Below, one piece after another: positions 18,490-27,979 of a stretch of 64,000 bases of DNA; position 1 is the first letter of the stretch; each line of letters starts with the position of its first letter. The stretch covers positions 124,001 to 188,000 of the forward strand of contig NZ_JARPUS010000006.1 in NCBI RefSeq assembly GCF_029537485.1, written 5' to 3'. A program made the position numbers and the translations under genes. The notes under the pieces are model-generated. The model searched no databases. It had not been told where the DNA came from and saw nothing but the letters and a program-made list of their open reading frames with translations. The DNA comes from Pseudomonas sp. GOM6 (lineage in GTDB: Bacteria; Pseudomonadota; Gammaproteobacteria; Pseudomonadales; Pseudomonadaceae).

Positions 18490-19035
18490 ATGACCGATAC
18501 CCCCACCAACACCGTGTCGCTGTCGCGACGCGGCCTGCTCAAGGTCGGTCTGCTCGGCGGTGCCCTGCTCGGCACCGCCGGCCTGGCTGCCAGCCTCAGC
18601 GGCTGCTCGTCACCGGCGGCCGCCAGCGGCTTCGCCATCCTGCGCGAGAGCGACCTGGTTTTTCTGCGCGCACTGATTCCGGTGCTGCTCGACGGCGCCG
18701 TGACCAGCGGCAATATGCCGGCGGCGGTGGATGCCACCCTGCTGGGCATCGACCAGAGCCTCGACCATGTCTCGCCGGAGCTGCTCAAGCTCACCCAGCA
18801 ACTGTTCGACGTGCTGGCCATGGGCGCCACCCGAGGCCCGCTGACGGGCATCTGGCGCAACTGGGACAACGCCAGCGCCGCCGAAATACGCCAGTTCCTC
18901 GACCGCTGGGAACACAGTTCGCTGGAACTGCTGCGCATGGGCCACGAATCGCTGGTCAAGATGGTGCTGATGTCCTGGTACGCCCGGCCGCAATCCTGGG
19001 CTCACTGCGGTTACCCCGGCCCACCCACGGTCTGA
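18490..19035 (+). CDS. Tat-exported lipoprotein, probable small subunit of the GMC oxidoreductase
   Basis: The 181-residue protein has a twin-arginine signal (SRRGLLKVG, Arg13-Arg14), a hydrophobic stretch and the lipobox LSGC with the lipidated Cys at 39. The mature part resembles the small, helix-rich Tat subunits that accompany membrane FAD dehydrogenases such as gluconate 2-dehydrogenase subunit 3, by context and general look only. It lies 24 bases after calB and 40 bases before the GMC gene, so co-transcription is likely. It may escort or anchor the flavoprotein. Function not proven. Confidence 0.75.
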   Translation: MTDTPTNTVSLSRRGLLKVGLLGGALLGTAGLAASLSGCSSPAAASGFAILRESDLVFLRALIPVLLDGAVTSGNMPAAVDATLLGIDQSLDHVSPELLKLTQQLFDVLAMGATRGPLTGIWRNWDNASAAEIRQFLDRWEHSSLELLRMGHESLVKMVLMSWYARPQSWAHCGYPGPPTV

Positions 19036-19075
19036 CTGCCGCCATACCTACAAGAACTAGAAAGAGAGACCGAAG

Positions 19076-20668
19076 ATGCCTGTACCCGACAGTTTCCGCG
19101 AAGGCCTGGCCCGAGGCTGGATCACCTATGACGGCTCCAGTCTGGAGCAGGACCTGCTACTGGAAGCCGATGTCGCTATCATCGGTAGCGGCGCTGGCGG
19201 CGGCACCACCGCGGAGATCCTCAGCGCTGCCGGCTACAAGGTGCTGCTGATCGAAGAAGGCCCGCTGAAGACCAGCAGCGACTTCAAGATGCAGGAAGCC
19301 GACGCCTATCCGCAGCTGTACCAGGAAGGCGTCGGGCGCATGAGCAAGGATGGCGCCATCATCATCCTGCAGGGCCGTGCCGTCGGCGGCACCACCCTGG
19401 TCAACTGGACCTCCAGCTTCCGCACCCCGGAGCCGACCCTGCAGCACTGGGCCGAGGCCCATAACGTCAAAGGCCACAGCCCGGCCGAAATGGCCCCCTG
19501 GTTCGAGCAGATGGAGCAGCGCCTGGGCGTCACGCCCTGGGCCATTCCACCCAACCCCAACAATCAGGTGATCAAGGACGGCTGCGAAAAGCTCGGCTAC
19601 GCCTGGCACATCATCCCGCGCAACGTGCGCGGCTGCTGGAACCTGGGCTACTGCGGCATGGGCTGCCCGACCAACGCCAAGCAGTCGATGCTGGTCACCA
19701 CCATTCCCGCCACCCTGGACAAGGGCGGCGCCCTGCTCTATCTGGCCCGCGCCGAACGTCTGATCCACGACGGCGAGCGCATCAGCGGCCTGGAATGCGT
19801 AGGCATGGACGCGCGCTGCGTAGCGCCCAACGGCCGGCGCATCATGGTCAAGGCAAGACACTACGTACTGGCTGGCGGCGGCATCAACAGCCCAGCGCTA
19901 CTGATGCGCTCCGAGGCGCCTGACCCACACCAGCGGGCCGGCAAGCGCACCTTCCTGCATGTGGTGAACTTCTCCGCGGCGCAGTTCGAGCAGGTCATCA
20001 ACCCGTTCTACGGCGCCCCGCAGTCGGTGTATTCCGACCAGTTCCAGTGGGACGACGGCACCACCGGGCGCATGTCCTACAAGCTGGAAGTGCCGCCGCT
20101 GCAGCCGGCACTGACCTCCACCCTGCTCGGCGGCATCGGTCAGGACAATGCCCAACGCATGGCCCAGCTGCCGCACACCAACGTACTGCTGGCACTGATG
20201 CGCGATGGCTTCCACCCAGACAGCGCCGAAGGCACGGTTGAGCTACGTGGCGACGGCACGCCGGTACTCGACTACCGCATGACCGACTACAGCTGGGACG
20301 GCATCCGCCGCGCCTTCCACAGCATGGCCGAGATCCAGTTCGCCGCCGGGGCCAAGGCCGTCATGCCACTGCATGCAGCCGCTGGCTACGTGAAGAGCCT
20401 GGGTGAAGCCAAGACGCTGATCGACAATCTCGATCTGCGCCTGTTCCAGACCCGCCTGGGCAGTGCCCACGTGATGGGCGGCTGCGCCATGGGCGAAGAT
20501 CCGAAAATGGCAGTCACCGACAGCCTGGGTCGCCACCACCAGCTGGAGAACCTCTCGATCCATGACGGCTCGCTGTTCCCCACCAGCATCGGCGCCAACC
20601 CGCAGCTGTCGATCTACGGCCTGACCGCGAAACTCGCCACGTTGCTGGCCGAGCGCCTCAAGGCATGA
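19076..20668 (+). CDS. GMC-family FAD oxidoreductase
   Basis: The 530-residue flavoenzyme has the FAD beta-alpha-beta motif VAIIGSGAGGGTTAEIL at residues 30-46. The GMC body contains GRAVGGTTLVNW and the C-terminal catalytic region has HVMGGCAMGED followed by SIGANPQLSIYGLTAKLA. The family oxidises alcohols, sugars or sterols. It lacks its own signal peptide, so it could be exported bound to the Tat lipoprotein encoded just upstream or remain in the cytosol. It is followed by an overlapping small membrane-protein gene. Confidence 0.88.
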   Translation: MPVPDSFREGLARGWITYDGSSLEQDLLLEADVAIIGSGAGGGTTAEILSAAGYKVLLIEEGPLKTSSDFKMQEADAYPQLYQEGVGRMSKDGAIIILQGRAVGGTTLVNWTSSFRTPEPTLQHWAEAHNVKGHSPAEMAPWFEQMEQRLGVTPWAIPPNPNNQVIKDGCEKLGYAWHIIPRNVRGCWNLGYCGMGCPTNAKQSMLVTTIPATLDKGGALLYLARAERLIHDGERISGLECVGMDARCVAPNGRRIMVKARHYVLAGGGINSPALLMRSEAPDPHQRAGKRTFLHVVNFSAAQFEQVINPFYGAPQSVYSDQFQWDDGTTGRMSYKLEVPPLQPALTSTLLGGIGQDNAQRMAQLPHTNVLLALMRDGFHPDSAEGTVELRGDGTPVLDYRMTDYSWDGIRRAFHSMAEIQFAAGAKAVMPLHAAAGYVKSLGEAKTLIDNLDLRLFQTRLGSAHVMGGCAMGEDPKMAVTDSLGRHHQLENLSIHDGSLFPTSIGANPQLSIYGLTAKLATLLAERLKA

Positions 20669-21036
20669 GCAAGCTGATCGGCGCCCTGCTGCTGGTGGCC
20701 GGCATCATTCACCTGCTGCCGCTGATCGGCGTGCTTGGCGGCGATCGGCTCAACGCGCTCTACGGCCTGGCGCTCGATGAGCCCAACCTGCAGATTCTCA
20801 TGCGCCACCGTGCGGTGCTCTTCGGCCTGCTCGGCACGCTGCTGGTGGCGGCCGCCTTCGTTCCCGGCCTGCGCGGCCTGGCCCTGCTTGGCGGCCTGAT
20901 CAGCGTTGTCAGCTTCCTCCTGCTGGCCTGGAGCGCGCCGCTCTACAACGAGGCTTTACGCCGAGTGGTGGTGGCCGACTGGGTGGCCCTGGCCTGCCTG
21001 CTACTGGCCCTACCCCTGCACCTGCGCACGGCCTGA
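20665..21036 (+). CDS. Small four-helix membrane protein
   Basis: The 123-residue protein starts at an ATG overlapping the GMC stop (ATGA). It is almost entirely hydrophobic, with four predicted membrane helices (about residues 3-22, 47-67, 70-92 and 98-118). It has no catalytic motif. From memory, homologues in Pseudomonas are sometimes labelled phosphopantetheine adenylyltransferase, apparently a transfer from the real coaD 68 bases downstream; this protein has no nucleotidyltransferase signature. It may be the membrane or quinone partner of the oxidoreductase, but that is speculative. Confidence 0.75.
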   Translation: MSKLIGALLLVAGIIHLLPLIGVLGGDRLNALYGLALDEPNLQILMRHRAVLFGLLGTLLVAAAFVPGLRGLALLGGLISVVSFLLLAWSAPLYNEALRRVVVADWVALACLLLALPLHLRTA

Positions 21037-21049
21037 GGCTTTTCCCTGA

Positions 21050-21583
<534 letters not shown>

Positions 21584-21640
21584 TCTGCGCATGACACCGG
21601 GCTCGCCAATCCGGCACAATTCGCACCACTGAATGCCTGA

Positions 21641-21928
<288 letters not shown>

Positions 21929-21990
21929 TTCCCCACTCCCGCACGATCTCCGCTAGGCTGTTGTTCCCAGCCCGCGGATTGATCGAACGC

Positions 21991-23685
21991 ATGCTCAGAA
22001 CTGCTCTTCTCTTCTGCCTGCTGCTCTGCACGAGCCTGGTGCAGGCAACCGACGGTAAGCCCAACCGGGCCGCCGTTGCCAGCGCACACCCGACTGCCAC
22101 CGTTGCCGGTCTGGAAACCCTGGCCCAGGGCGGCAACGCCTTCGATGCCGCTGTCGCGATTGCCGCAGCCCTCGCCGTCGCCGAGCCCTATGGCTCTGGG
22201 CTGGGCGGTGGAGGCTTTTTCCTGCTGCGCCAGGCGGGTGAGAAACCCGTCTATCGCTTCCTCGACGCCCGCGAGCGGGCGCCGCTGAGTGCCGGCCCGG
22301 ACCTGTATCGGCGTAACGGCCAGGTGCAACGCGAGCTGTCGCTGAACGGCCCACTGGCAGCGGCCATACCCGGTCTGCCCGCCGCCCTGGCCCTGCTCGC
22401 CGAGCGCTACGGCCAGTTGCCCCTGGCCTACTCACTGACCCCGGCAATGCGCCTGGCCCGTGACGGCGTGGGCATCGACCCGATCTATCGCGAACGAGCC
22501 GAATGGCGCCTCGAAGCTATGCAGAAGGATGGTGAAACCGCGCGCATCTTTCTCGACCAAGGCCGTCTGCCGCCGTTGCACGGCCTGCTCCGCCAGCCCG
22601 AACTGGAACGTACTCTGCAACGCCTGGCGGACAACGGCCATAGCGGTTTCTATGGCGGCGAAACGGCACGTCGGCTGCTGGCAGGCGTGCGTGCCGCCGG
22701 CGGCATCTGGAGCGAGCGCGACTTGCGTGAATACCGCGTGGTCGAGCGCCAACCGCTGCGCTTTTCACTCGCCGACGGTCGCGAGCTGATCAGCGCGCCA
22801 CCGCCCTCGGCCGGCGGCGTGGCCATCGCCCAAAGCCTGGCCATGCTCCAGCAACTGCCCTGGCAGAAGGCCGGCGACGTGCAACGCAGCCACTACGTGA
22901 GTGAAGTGCTGCGCCGCGCCTACCGCGATCGCGGCCTGCTAGGCGATCCCGACCAGGTGCGCAACCCGCTGGCTCAGTTGCTCGACAGCCATTACCTGCG
23001 CGGCCTTGCCAAGGGCATTGAGCTGCAATCCGCCACACCCAGCAGCAGCCTGCCGCCGGCACCTGCCTGGCGTGAGGGGGACCACACCACCCACTTCACC
23101 GTGATCGATACCCAGGGCAACGCCGTGACCGCCACCCTGTCGATCAACCTGCCCTTCGGCGCCGCCTTCACTGTGCCGGGCACCGGCGTCCTGCTCAACA
23201 ACGAGATGGACGACTTCGCTGCCGACCCCAATGGCAGCAACGTCTACGGCCTGACTGGCAGCCAGGCCAATGCCATCGCCGGCGGAAAACGCCCGCTGTC
23301 GAGCATGAGCCCGACCTTCATCGAAAGCGAAGCGGAACTGGCCTCCTTTGGCACCCCCGGAGGCAGCCGCATCCCCAGCATGGTGCTGCTGGCCGTGCTC
23401 GATTACCTGGACGGCAAGCCGGTACAACAGTGGCCGGCTACACCGCGTTACCACCACCAGTACCTGCCGGATGTCATCGAGTACGAACCCGGCGCCTTCA
23501 GCGCTGGCCAACGCGCCAGCCTGGAGATGCGCGGGCACACGCTAAGCCAGGTCAACCGCCGCTATGGCAACCAGCAGGTACTGCTATGGCGCAAGCAGAA
23601 CGGCCAGGTCGAAGCCGCCAGCGATCCACGAGGCGTTGGCCGCGCCGATTTCTGGCCGGCCGAAAACCAAGAAGCCGGTCACTAG
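21991..23685 (+). CDS. ggt: Gamma-glutamyltranspeptidase
   Basis: The 564-residue periplasmic enzyme hydrolyses or transfers the gamma-glutamyl group of glutathione. The signal peptide (MLRTALLFCLLLCTSLVQA) decides the start; an earlier in-frame reading extends back into the ferredoxin gene. The autocleavage nucleophile Thr lies in DHTTHFTVID, followed by the small-subunit blocks NNEMDDF and GKRPLSSMSPT. The GLGGGGFFLLR block of the large subunit is present. A strong hairpin overlaps the stop codon. Confidence 0.95.
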   Translation: MLRTALLFCLLLCTSLVQATDGKPNRAAVASAHPTATVAGLETLAQGGNAFDAAVAIAAALAVAEPYGSGLGGGGFFLLRQAGEKPVYRFLDARERAPLSAGPDLYRRNGQVQRELSLNGPLAAAIPGLPAALALLAERYGQLPLAYSLTPAMRLARDGVGIDPIYRERAEWRLEAMQKDGETARIFLDQGRLPPLHGLLRQPELERTLQRLADNGHSGFYGGETARRLLAGVRAAGGIWSERDLREYRVVERQPLRFSLADGRELISAPPPSAGGVAIAQSLAMLQQLPWQKAGDVQRSHYVSEVLRRAYRDRGLLGDPDQVRNPLAQLLDSHYLRGLAKGIELQSATPSSSLPPAPAWREGDHTTHFTVIDTQGNAVTATLSINLPFGAAFTVPGTGVLLNNEMDDFAADPNGSNVYGLTGSQANAIAGGKRPLSSMSPTFIESEAELASFGTPGGSRIPSMVLLAVLDYLDGKPVQQWPATPRYHHQYLPDVIEYEPGAFSAGQRASLEMRGHTLSQVNRRYGNQQVLLWRKQNGQVEAASDPRGVGRADFWPAENQEAGH

Positions 23686-23700
23686 GCCGGCTTCTTGGTT
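23665..23700. terminator. Bidirectional terminator between ggt and the converging gene
   Basis: Perfect 14-base arms AACCAAGAAGCCGG (23665-23678) and CCGGCTTCTTGGTT (23687-23700) surround an 8-base loop that contains the ggt stop codon. On the minus strand it is followed by TTTTC. It can serve both converging genes. Confidence 0.75.
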
Positions 23701-23717
23701 ACATGCGGGGAGAAGAA

Positions 23718-24056
23718 TCAGTCCTTCTTGTAGCCGCTCTCGGTGCAGCCCAGGCAACGCACGAAAGCGGCCATGCCCGGCTCGACCACCAGCGCTTCGC
23801 CGGCTTCCTTGACGTTGCCACCCAATGCGGTGAACGGCAGGCTGACGAGGAATACACCGGCGCCGATGATGGTGCCGGCGATCAGCAGCGGGCGGGCGAT
23901 AACCAGGTCACCGACCATGGCATAGGCCGGTGGGGCTTCGACGGTGTAGGTCGGATCACCACTGACATTCTGCTGAGCCACGTCCGCCTGCGCCGGCAGT
24001 GCCAGCAGGCCAGTGGTCAGAGCCAAGACAGCGGCGGTGGTGCGAAACAGGTTCAT
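23718..24056 (-). CDS. Conserved exported hypothetical protein
   Basis: The 112-residue product begins [24 protein letters not shown], a clear signal peptide ending in AQA. The mature part has one hydrophobic glycine-rich segment ([24 protein letters not shown]), probably a membrane span or hairpin, and a C-terminal CLGC pair. I placed the start at the ATG at 24056, which begins the signal, rather than five codons upstream. A homologue sits at the same place in P. aeruginosa. Function unknown. Confidence 0.8.
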   Translation of the reverse strand: MNLFRTTAAVLALTTGLLALPAQADVAQQNVSGDPTYTVEAPPAYAMVGDLVIARPLLIAGTIIGAGVFLVSLPFTALGGNVKEAGEALVVEPGMAAFVRCLGCTESGYKKD

Positions 24057-24140
24057 GGCGCAGTCCTTCATTATGTGTAGTTATGGCAGAGCGTACGGCT
24101 AACTATAACAGCGCCTACGCAATTGTCAGCGTGAACGCCG

Positions 24141-24719
24141 TCAATCGCCGTGGAATGCGAACTGCGGCTTCTTCGGAACAAAGGGCCGGAAAAATGCCAA
24201 CAGGGCACGCAGATCTGCTTCCGCATCCCCGCTGGGATAAAACGGAGAACCAATGACCACCCGCCGATTGGCAAAGTCCAGCGCCCCCGGCACGATGGGT
24301 ACACCGGCCCCCACGGCGATGTGATAGAAGCCCATCTTCCAACGTTCCACCTTCTTGCGCGTGCCCTCCGGCGACAGCACCAGAATGAATTCAGGGTTGT
24401 CGCGAAAGCCCTGAATCGCCTGCTCCACCATGTTCAGACTCAAATGGCGCTGGATAGGGATGCCGCCCCAGCTGCGCATCAGTCCGGCGAACGGCCAGCG
24501 GAAGATGCTGTGCTTGCCGAACCAGCGCGCATTCAGGCGCAGCACGAACTTTAGGGCGATGAAAATCACGAAGTCCCAGTTGGAGGTGTGGTGAGCACCG
24601 ATGGCAACGAACTTGTCGAGCCTGGGCAGTTCACCTTCGATGCGCCACCCCAGAAGGCGCAGTACGGTTCGCCCCAACCACGCAGCGAACGGATTGGGCG
24701 GCAGGTAGTTGCCGGACAT
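24141..24719 (-). CDS. 1-acyl-glycerol-3-phosphate acyltransferase-like (PlsC family) protein
   Basis: The 192-residue protein has the acyltransferase HX4D motif (H44-TSNW-D49) and the phosphate-binding block LSPEGTRKK. It is shorter than PlsC, has one N-terminal hydrophobic stretch, and resembles the small lysophospholipid acyltransferase-like proteins found as a second copy in pseudomonads. It probably acylates a lysophospholipid at the inner membrane. It lies downstream of mutM on the same strand. Confidence 0.85.
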   Translation of the reverse strand: MSGNYLPPNPFAAWLGRTVLRLLGWRIEGELPRLDKFVAIGAHHTSNWDFVIFIALKFVLRLNARWFGKHSIFRWPFAGLMRSWGGIPIQRHLSLNMVEQAIQGFRDNPEFILVLSPEGTRKKVERWKMGFYHIAVGAGVPIVPGALDFANRRVVIGSPFYPSGDAEADLRALLAFFRPFVPKKPQFAFHGD

Positions 24720-24763
24720 CTATTACCTCTTGTTATTGTTCTCGGCCGTTATTCTGACTGCGT

Positions 24764-25576
24764 TCAACGCTGGCATTTCGGGCAGTACACGCTGGCGCGC
24801 TGGCCCAGCTTCACCTCACGTAGCGTGCTGCCGCACACCTTGCAGAACTGGCCGCCACGACCGTAGGCGAACAGCTCCTGCTGGAAATAGCCGGGCTGGC
24901 CGTCGCCGCCGATGAAATCGCGAAGGGTCGTGCCGCCACGCTCGATGGCATGAGCCAGGATGCGCTTGATCTCCAGCGCCAGCGCCATATAACGCGCACG
25001 GGAAATGGAGCCGGCGGCGCGCCGCGGGTCGATACCGGCGGAGAACAGGGCTTCCGTGGCGTAGATGTTGCCCACACCCACGACCACCGCGTTATCCATG
25101 ATGAACGGCTTAACCGCCATGCTGCGACCGCGTGACAGCTGGTACAGGCGCTCGCCATCGAACAGGTCGGTGAGTGGCTCCGGGCCCAGCTTGAGCAGCA
25201 GTTCATGGTTGAGCGGATCATCGCTCCACAACAGCGCACCGAAGCGCCGCGGGTCGGTGTAGCGCAGCGCCAGCCCCGACTCCAGTTCGATATCGACATG
25301 CTCATGCTTGGCCGCGGGTGTACCCACCGGCACCAGGCGCAGGTTGCCGGACATGCCCAGATGGCCGATCAGCGTGCCGCTTTCGGCCTTGATCAGCAGG
25401 TACTTGGCGCGCCGCTCAACACACTCGATGCGCTGGCCGGACAGGCGCACGTCGAGGTCTTCGGGAATCGGCCAGCGCAGGCGGCGCTCGCGCACCAGCA
25501 CACGGCTGACGCGCTGGCCTTCAAGATGAGGAGCGATGCCACGACGGGTGGTTTCGACTTCGGGTAGTTCAGGCAT
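24764..25576 (-). CDS. mutM: Formamidopyrimidine-DNA glycosylase MutM (Fpg)
   Basis: The 270-residue bifunctional glycosylase/AP lyase removes 8-oxoguanine. The catalytic N-terminus [13 protein letters not shown] supplies Pro2 and Glu3. A conserved Lys lies in RRAKYLLIK. The H2TH region includes [14 protein letters not shown]. The C-terminal zinc finger has four Cys in [12 protein letters not shown] and YCPKCQR. All catalytic parts are intact. Confidence 0.98.
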   Translation of the reverse strand: MPELPEVETTRRGIAPHLEGQRVSRVLVRERRLRWPIPEDLDVRLSGQRIECVERRAKYLLIKAESGTLIGHLGMSGNLRLVPVGTPAAKHEHVDIELESGLALRYTDPRRFGALLWSDDPLNHELLLKLGPEPLTDLFDGERLYQLSRGRSMAVKPFIMDNAVVVGVGNIYATEALFSAGIDPRRAAGSISRARYMALALEIKRILAHAIERGGTTLRDFIGGDGQPGYFQQELFAYGRGGQFCKVCGSTLREVKLGQRASVYCPKCQR

Positions 25577-25636
25577 GGAAAACTCGGGGCACTACGGAGC
25601 AGCCGCCACCCTAGCAGGAAGCTGGCGAGCAGGAAA

Positions 25637-26503
25637 TCAGGCCACGCCCAGCTCGCGGATGCTTTCGCGCAGGTTCTCGAAGTCGTACTCGGACAGCCCC
25701 ACGTACTCCAGCACCAGCTGCTGGATGCTGGCCCACTCGTGATCGTCTTCCTGGTTGCCCAGCACTTTGTAGCTGGAGCAGATGTGCTCAGCCATCTTGA
25801 GGATGGCCATCAGCGTCTTCAGCTGGGCGTCGCGGCCGCCTTCTTCCTCGAAGAAGGACAACGCGTTGTGGTGGTTGGCAATCGCCTCGCACAGGTGCAG
25901 CGGCAGGTTCCACGACTTGGCGGTGAAGTAGCCGACCACCGCGTGGTTGGTATTGAGCAGGCGGTTCTCGGTGTCCACCACGCGGCGCTCGCTGCCGGCG
26001 TTGTAGTAGGCCTCTTCCAGCACCGTCATGTAGTTGGGGAAGCGCTTGAGCATCAGCGGGATGCCGCAGTTGTGGAACAGGCCCAGGGTGTAGGCCTCGT
26101 CCGGCGACTGGTAGCCGATGCGCTTGGCTAGGGTCAGGCAGGTGTTGGCCACGTCCTGGGCGGTATCCCAGAAGCGGTTGAGGGTGACGATGGCTTCGTC
26201 GGTCAGCTCACCCTTGATCGACTGGGCATTGATCAGGTTGATCACCGTGTCGCAACCGAGCAGGTTGACCGCCTGCTGGATCGAGGCGATGCGGTTGGCC
26301 AGGCCGAAGTGCGGCGAGTTGACGATCTTCAGCAACGCGCCGGACAGACCGGGGTCCTGGCTGATCAGCTTGGCGATGGTCTTCAGGTCCGGGTTGGGCA
26401 GGAACTGCTCCATCTGCAGGTCGACCATGATCTGCGGTTGAGGCGGCACGCTGATGCCCTGCAGCACCTGGCGGATCTGTTCGGCGGAGAGTTCTTGAGC
26501 CAT
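25637..26503 (-). CDS. HDOD domain protein
   Basis: The 288-residue protein consists mostly of one HDOD domain (about residues 18-215). This is a metal-independent relative of the HD phosphodiesterase domain found in signalling proteins. PDLKTIAKLISQDPGLSGALLKIVNSPHFGL and the HNCGIPLMLKRFPNY segment are typical. A conserved NHAVVGYFTAKSWNLP block follows. A role in stress, motility or virulence signalling is known for some relatives, but the partner here is unknown. P. aeruginosa has a homologue beside mutM. Confidence 0.88.
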   Translation of the reverse strand: MAQELSAEQIRQVLQGISVPPQPQIMVDLQMEQFLPNPDLKTIAKLISQDPGLSGALLKIVNSPHFGLANRIASIQQAVNLLGCDTVINLINAQSIKGELTDEAIVTLNRFWDTAQDVANTCLTLAKRIGYQSPDEAYTLGLFHNCGIPLMLKRFPNYMTVLEEAYYNAGSERRVVDTENRLLNTNHAVVGYFTAKSWNLPLHLCEAIANHHNALSFFEEEGGRDAQLKTLMAILKMAEHICSSYKVLGNQEDDHEWASIQQLVLEYVGLSEYDFENLRESIRELGVA

Positions 26504-26639
26504 GACTGCGGCAACGAGAGAGGAATAGGAGATGGGTCACAGTTTAGCCAAAGCAATCTCGACTCTGCAGCCAACTTTTGTAAACGCCGCGCCCTCTCGT
26601 GAACGGCTATACTTCCGCTCTTTTTGCCGGAGTAGCCCC

Positions 26640-27836
26640 ATGTCCCTGCCCAGCCTGCGCCTCAAAGCCAACGCCGATCGCCGCCTGCGCGCGGGTCACC
26701 TTTGGGTCTACAGCAACGAGATCGATGTCGCCGCCACCCCGCTGAACCTGTTCCAGCCGGGCGACCAGGCCATTCTCGAAGCCGCTGGCGGCAAGTCGCT
26801 GGGCATCGTGGCGATGAGCCCGAACAACCTGATCTGCGCCCGCCTGCTGTCGCGCGACACCAAGCACGTGCTGGACAAGTCCCTGCTGGTACACCGCCTC
26901 AACGTCGCCCTGAGCCTGCGCGAACGCCTGTTCGACAAGCCCTTCTACCGCCTGGTGTACGGCGATTCCGACCTGCTGCCGGGCCTGGTGGTCGACCGCT
27001 TCGGCGATCACCTGGTGGTGCAACTGGCTTCCGCTGCCATGGAGCGCGCCAAGGACGCCGTGATCGAGGCCCTGGTGCAGGTGCTCAAGCCACGCGGCAT
27101 CCTGTTCAAGAACGACTCCAGCGCCCGTGACGCCGAAGGCCTGGAGCGCTACGTCGATACCGCCTTCGGCGTGGTGCCGGAGTGGGTGGACCTGGAAGAG
27201 AATGGCGTGCAATTCCAGGCCCCGGTACTGGAAGGCCAGAAGACCGGCTGGTTCTACGATCACCGCATGAACCGCGCGCGCCTGGCGCCCTATGTGAAGG
27301 GCAAGCGCGTGCTCGACCTGTTCAGCTACATCGGCGGCTGGGGCGTACAGGCCGCGGCCTTTGGCGCCAGCGAAGTGTTCTGCGTGGATGCCTCCGGCTT
27401 CGCCCTCGATGGTGTCGAGCGCAACGCCACCCTTAACGGTGTTGCCGAGAAAGTCACCTGTGTGGAAGGCGACGTATTCGCCGCGCTGAGAGAACTGAAA
27501 GGCGCCGAGGAGCGCTTCGACGTGATCGTGGCTGACCCGCCCGCCTTCATCAAACGCAAGAAGGACATCAAGAACGGCGAGGCCGCCTACCGCCGCCTCA
27601 ACGAAACCGCCATGCGCATGCTCAACAAGGACGGCATCCTGGTCAGTGCCAGCTGCTCCATGCACCTGGAAGAAGACCACCTGCAGAACATTCTGCTGAC
27701 CAGCGCCCGACACCTCGACCGCAATATCCAGCTGCTCGAGCGTGGCGCCCAGGGCCCGGACCACCCGGTGCACCCGGCCATCGCCGAGACCCGCTACATC
27801 AAGAGCCTGACTGTGCGCCTGCTGCCCAACAGCTGA
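26640..27836 (+). CDS. rlmI: Class I SAM-dependent rRNA methyltransferase, RlmI-like
   Basis: The 398-residue enzyme has an N-terminal PUA-type domain (LRLKANADRRLRAGHLWVYSNEI), a linker domain and a C-terminal Rossmann fold with motif I VLDLFSYIGGWGVQAAAFGA. The catalytic region shows VADPPAFIKRKKD and the Cys block VSASCSMHL. Architecture and length match RlmI, which makes m5C1962 in 23S rRNA, though the target is inferred. The start is the ATG at 26640; an upstream in-frame start would add 36 unconserved residues. Confidence 0.88.
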   Translation: MSLPSLRLKANADRRLRAGHLWVYSNEIDVAATPLNLFQPGDQAILEAAGGKSLGIVAMSPNNLICARLLSRDTKHVLDKSLLVHRLNVALSLRERLFDKPFYRLVYGDSDLLPGLVVDRFGDHLVVQLASAAMERAKDAVIEALVQVLKPRGILFKNDSSARDAEGLERYVDTAFGVVPEWVDLEENGVQFQAPVLEGQKTGWFYDHRMNRARLAPYVKGKRVLDLFSYIGGWGVQAAAFGASEVFCVDASGFALDGVERNATLNGVAEKVTCVEGDVFAALRELKGAEERFDVIVADPPAFIKRKKDIKNGEAAYRRLNETAMRMLNKDGILVSASCSMHLEEDHLQNILLTSARHLDRNIQLLERGAQGPDHPVHPAIAETRYIKSLTVRLLPNS

Positions 27837-27852
27837 GTCCAGGCACTGATCC

Positions 27853-27914
27853 GTGGGAGCGGCTTTAGCCGCGATGCTTTTGCAATGCCCCATCGCGGCT
27901 AAAGCCGCGCCTAC
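27853..27914. repeat. Pseudomonas REP-type inverted pair
   Basis: GGGAGCGGCTTTAGCCGCGA is followed after about 17 bases by its inverted partner TCGCGGCTAAAGCCGC. The unit is the familiar extragenic palindrome of pseudomonads. It sits between converging genes and may stabilise mRNA ends. A related half-unit occurs at 62410-62444. Confidence 0.85.
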
Positions 27915-27934
27915 GTGATCTCCCGATGATAATG

Positions 27935-27964
27935 AAAAGCCCCGCTCGCACCAGCGGACGGGGC
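27935..27964 (-). terminator. Terminator of the cutinase-like gene
   Basis: The inverted arms GCCCCG and CGGGGC close a hairpin with a partly paired 14-base middle. On the minus strand the stem is followed by TTTTC. It lies 16 bases past the stop at 27980. Confidence 0.7.
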
Positions 27965-27979
27965 CCAGGCATAACCCCG

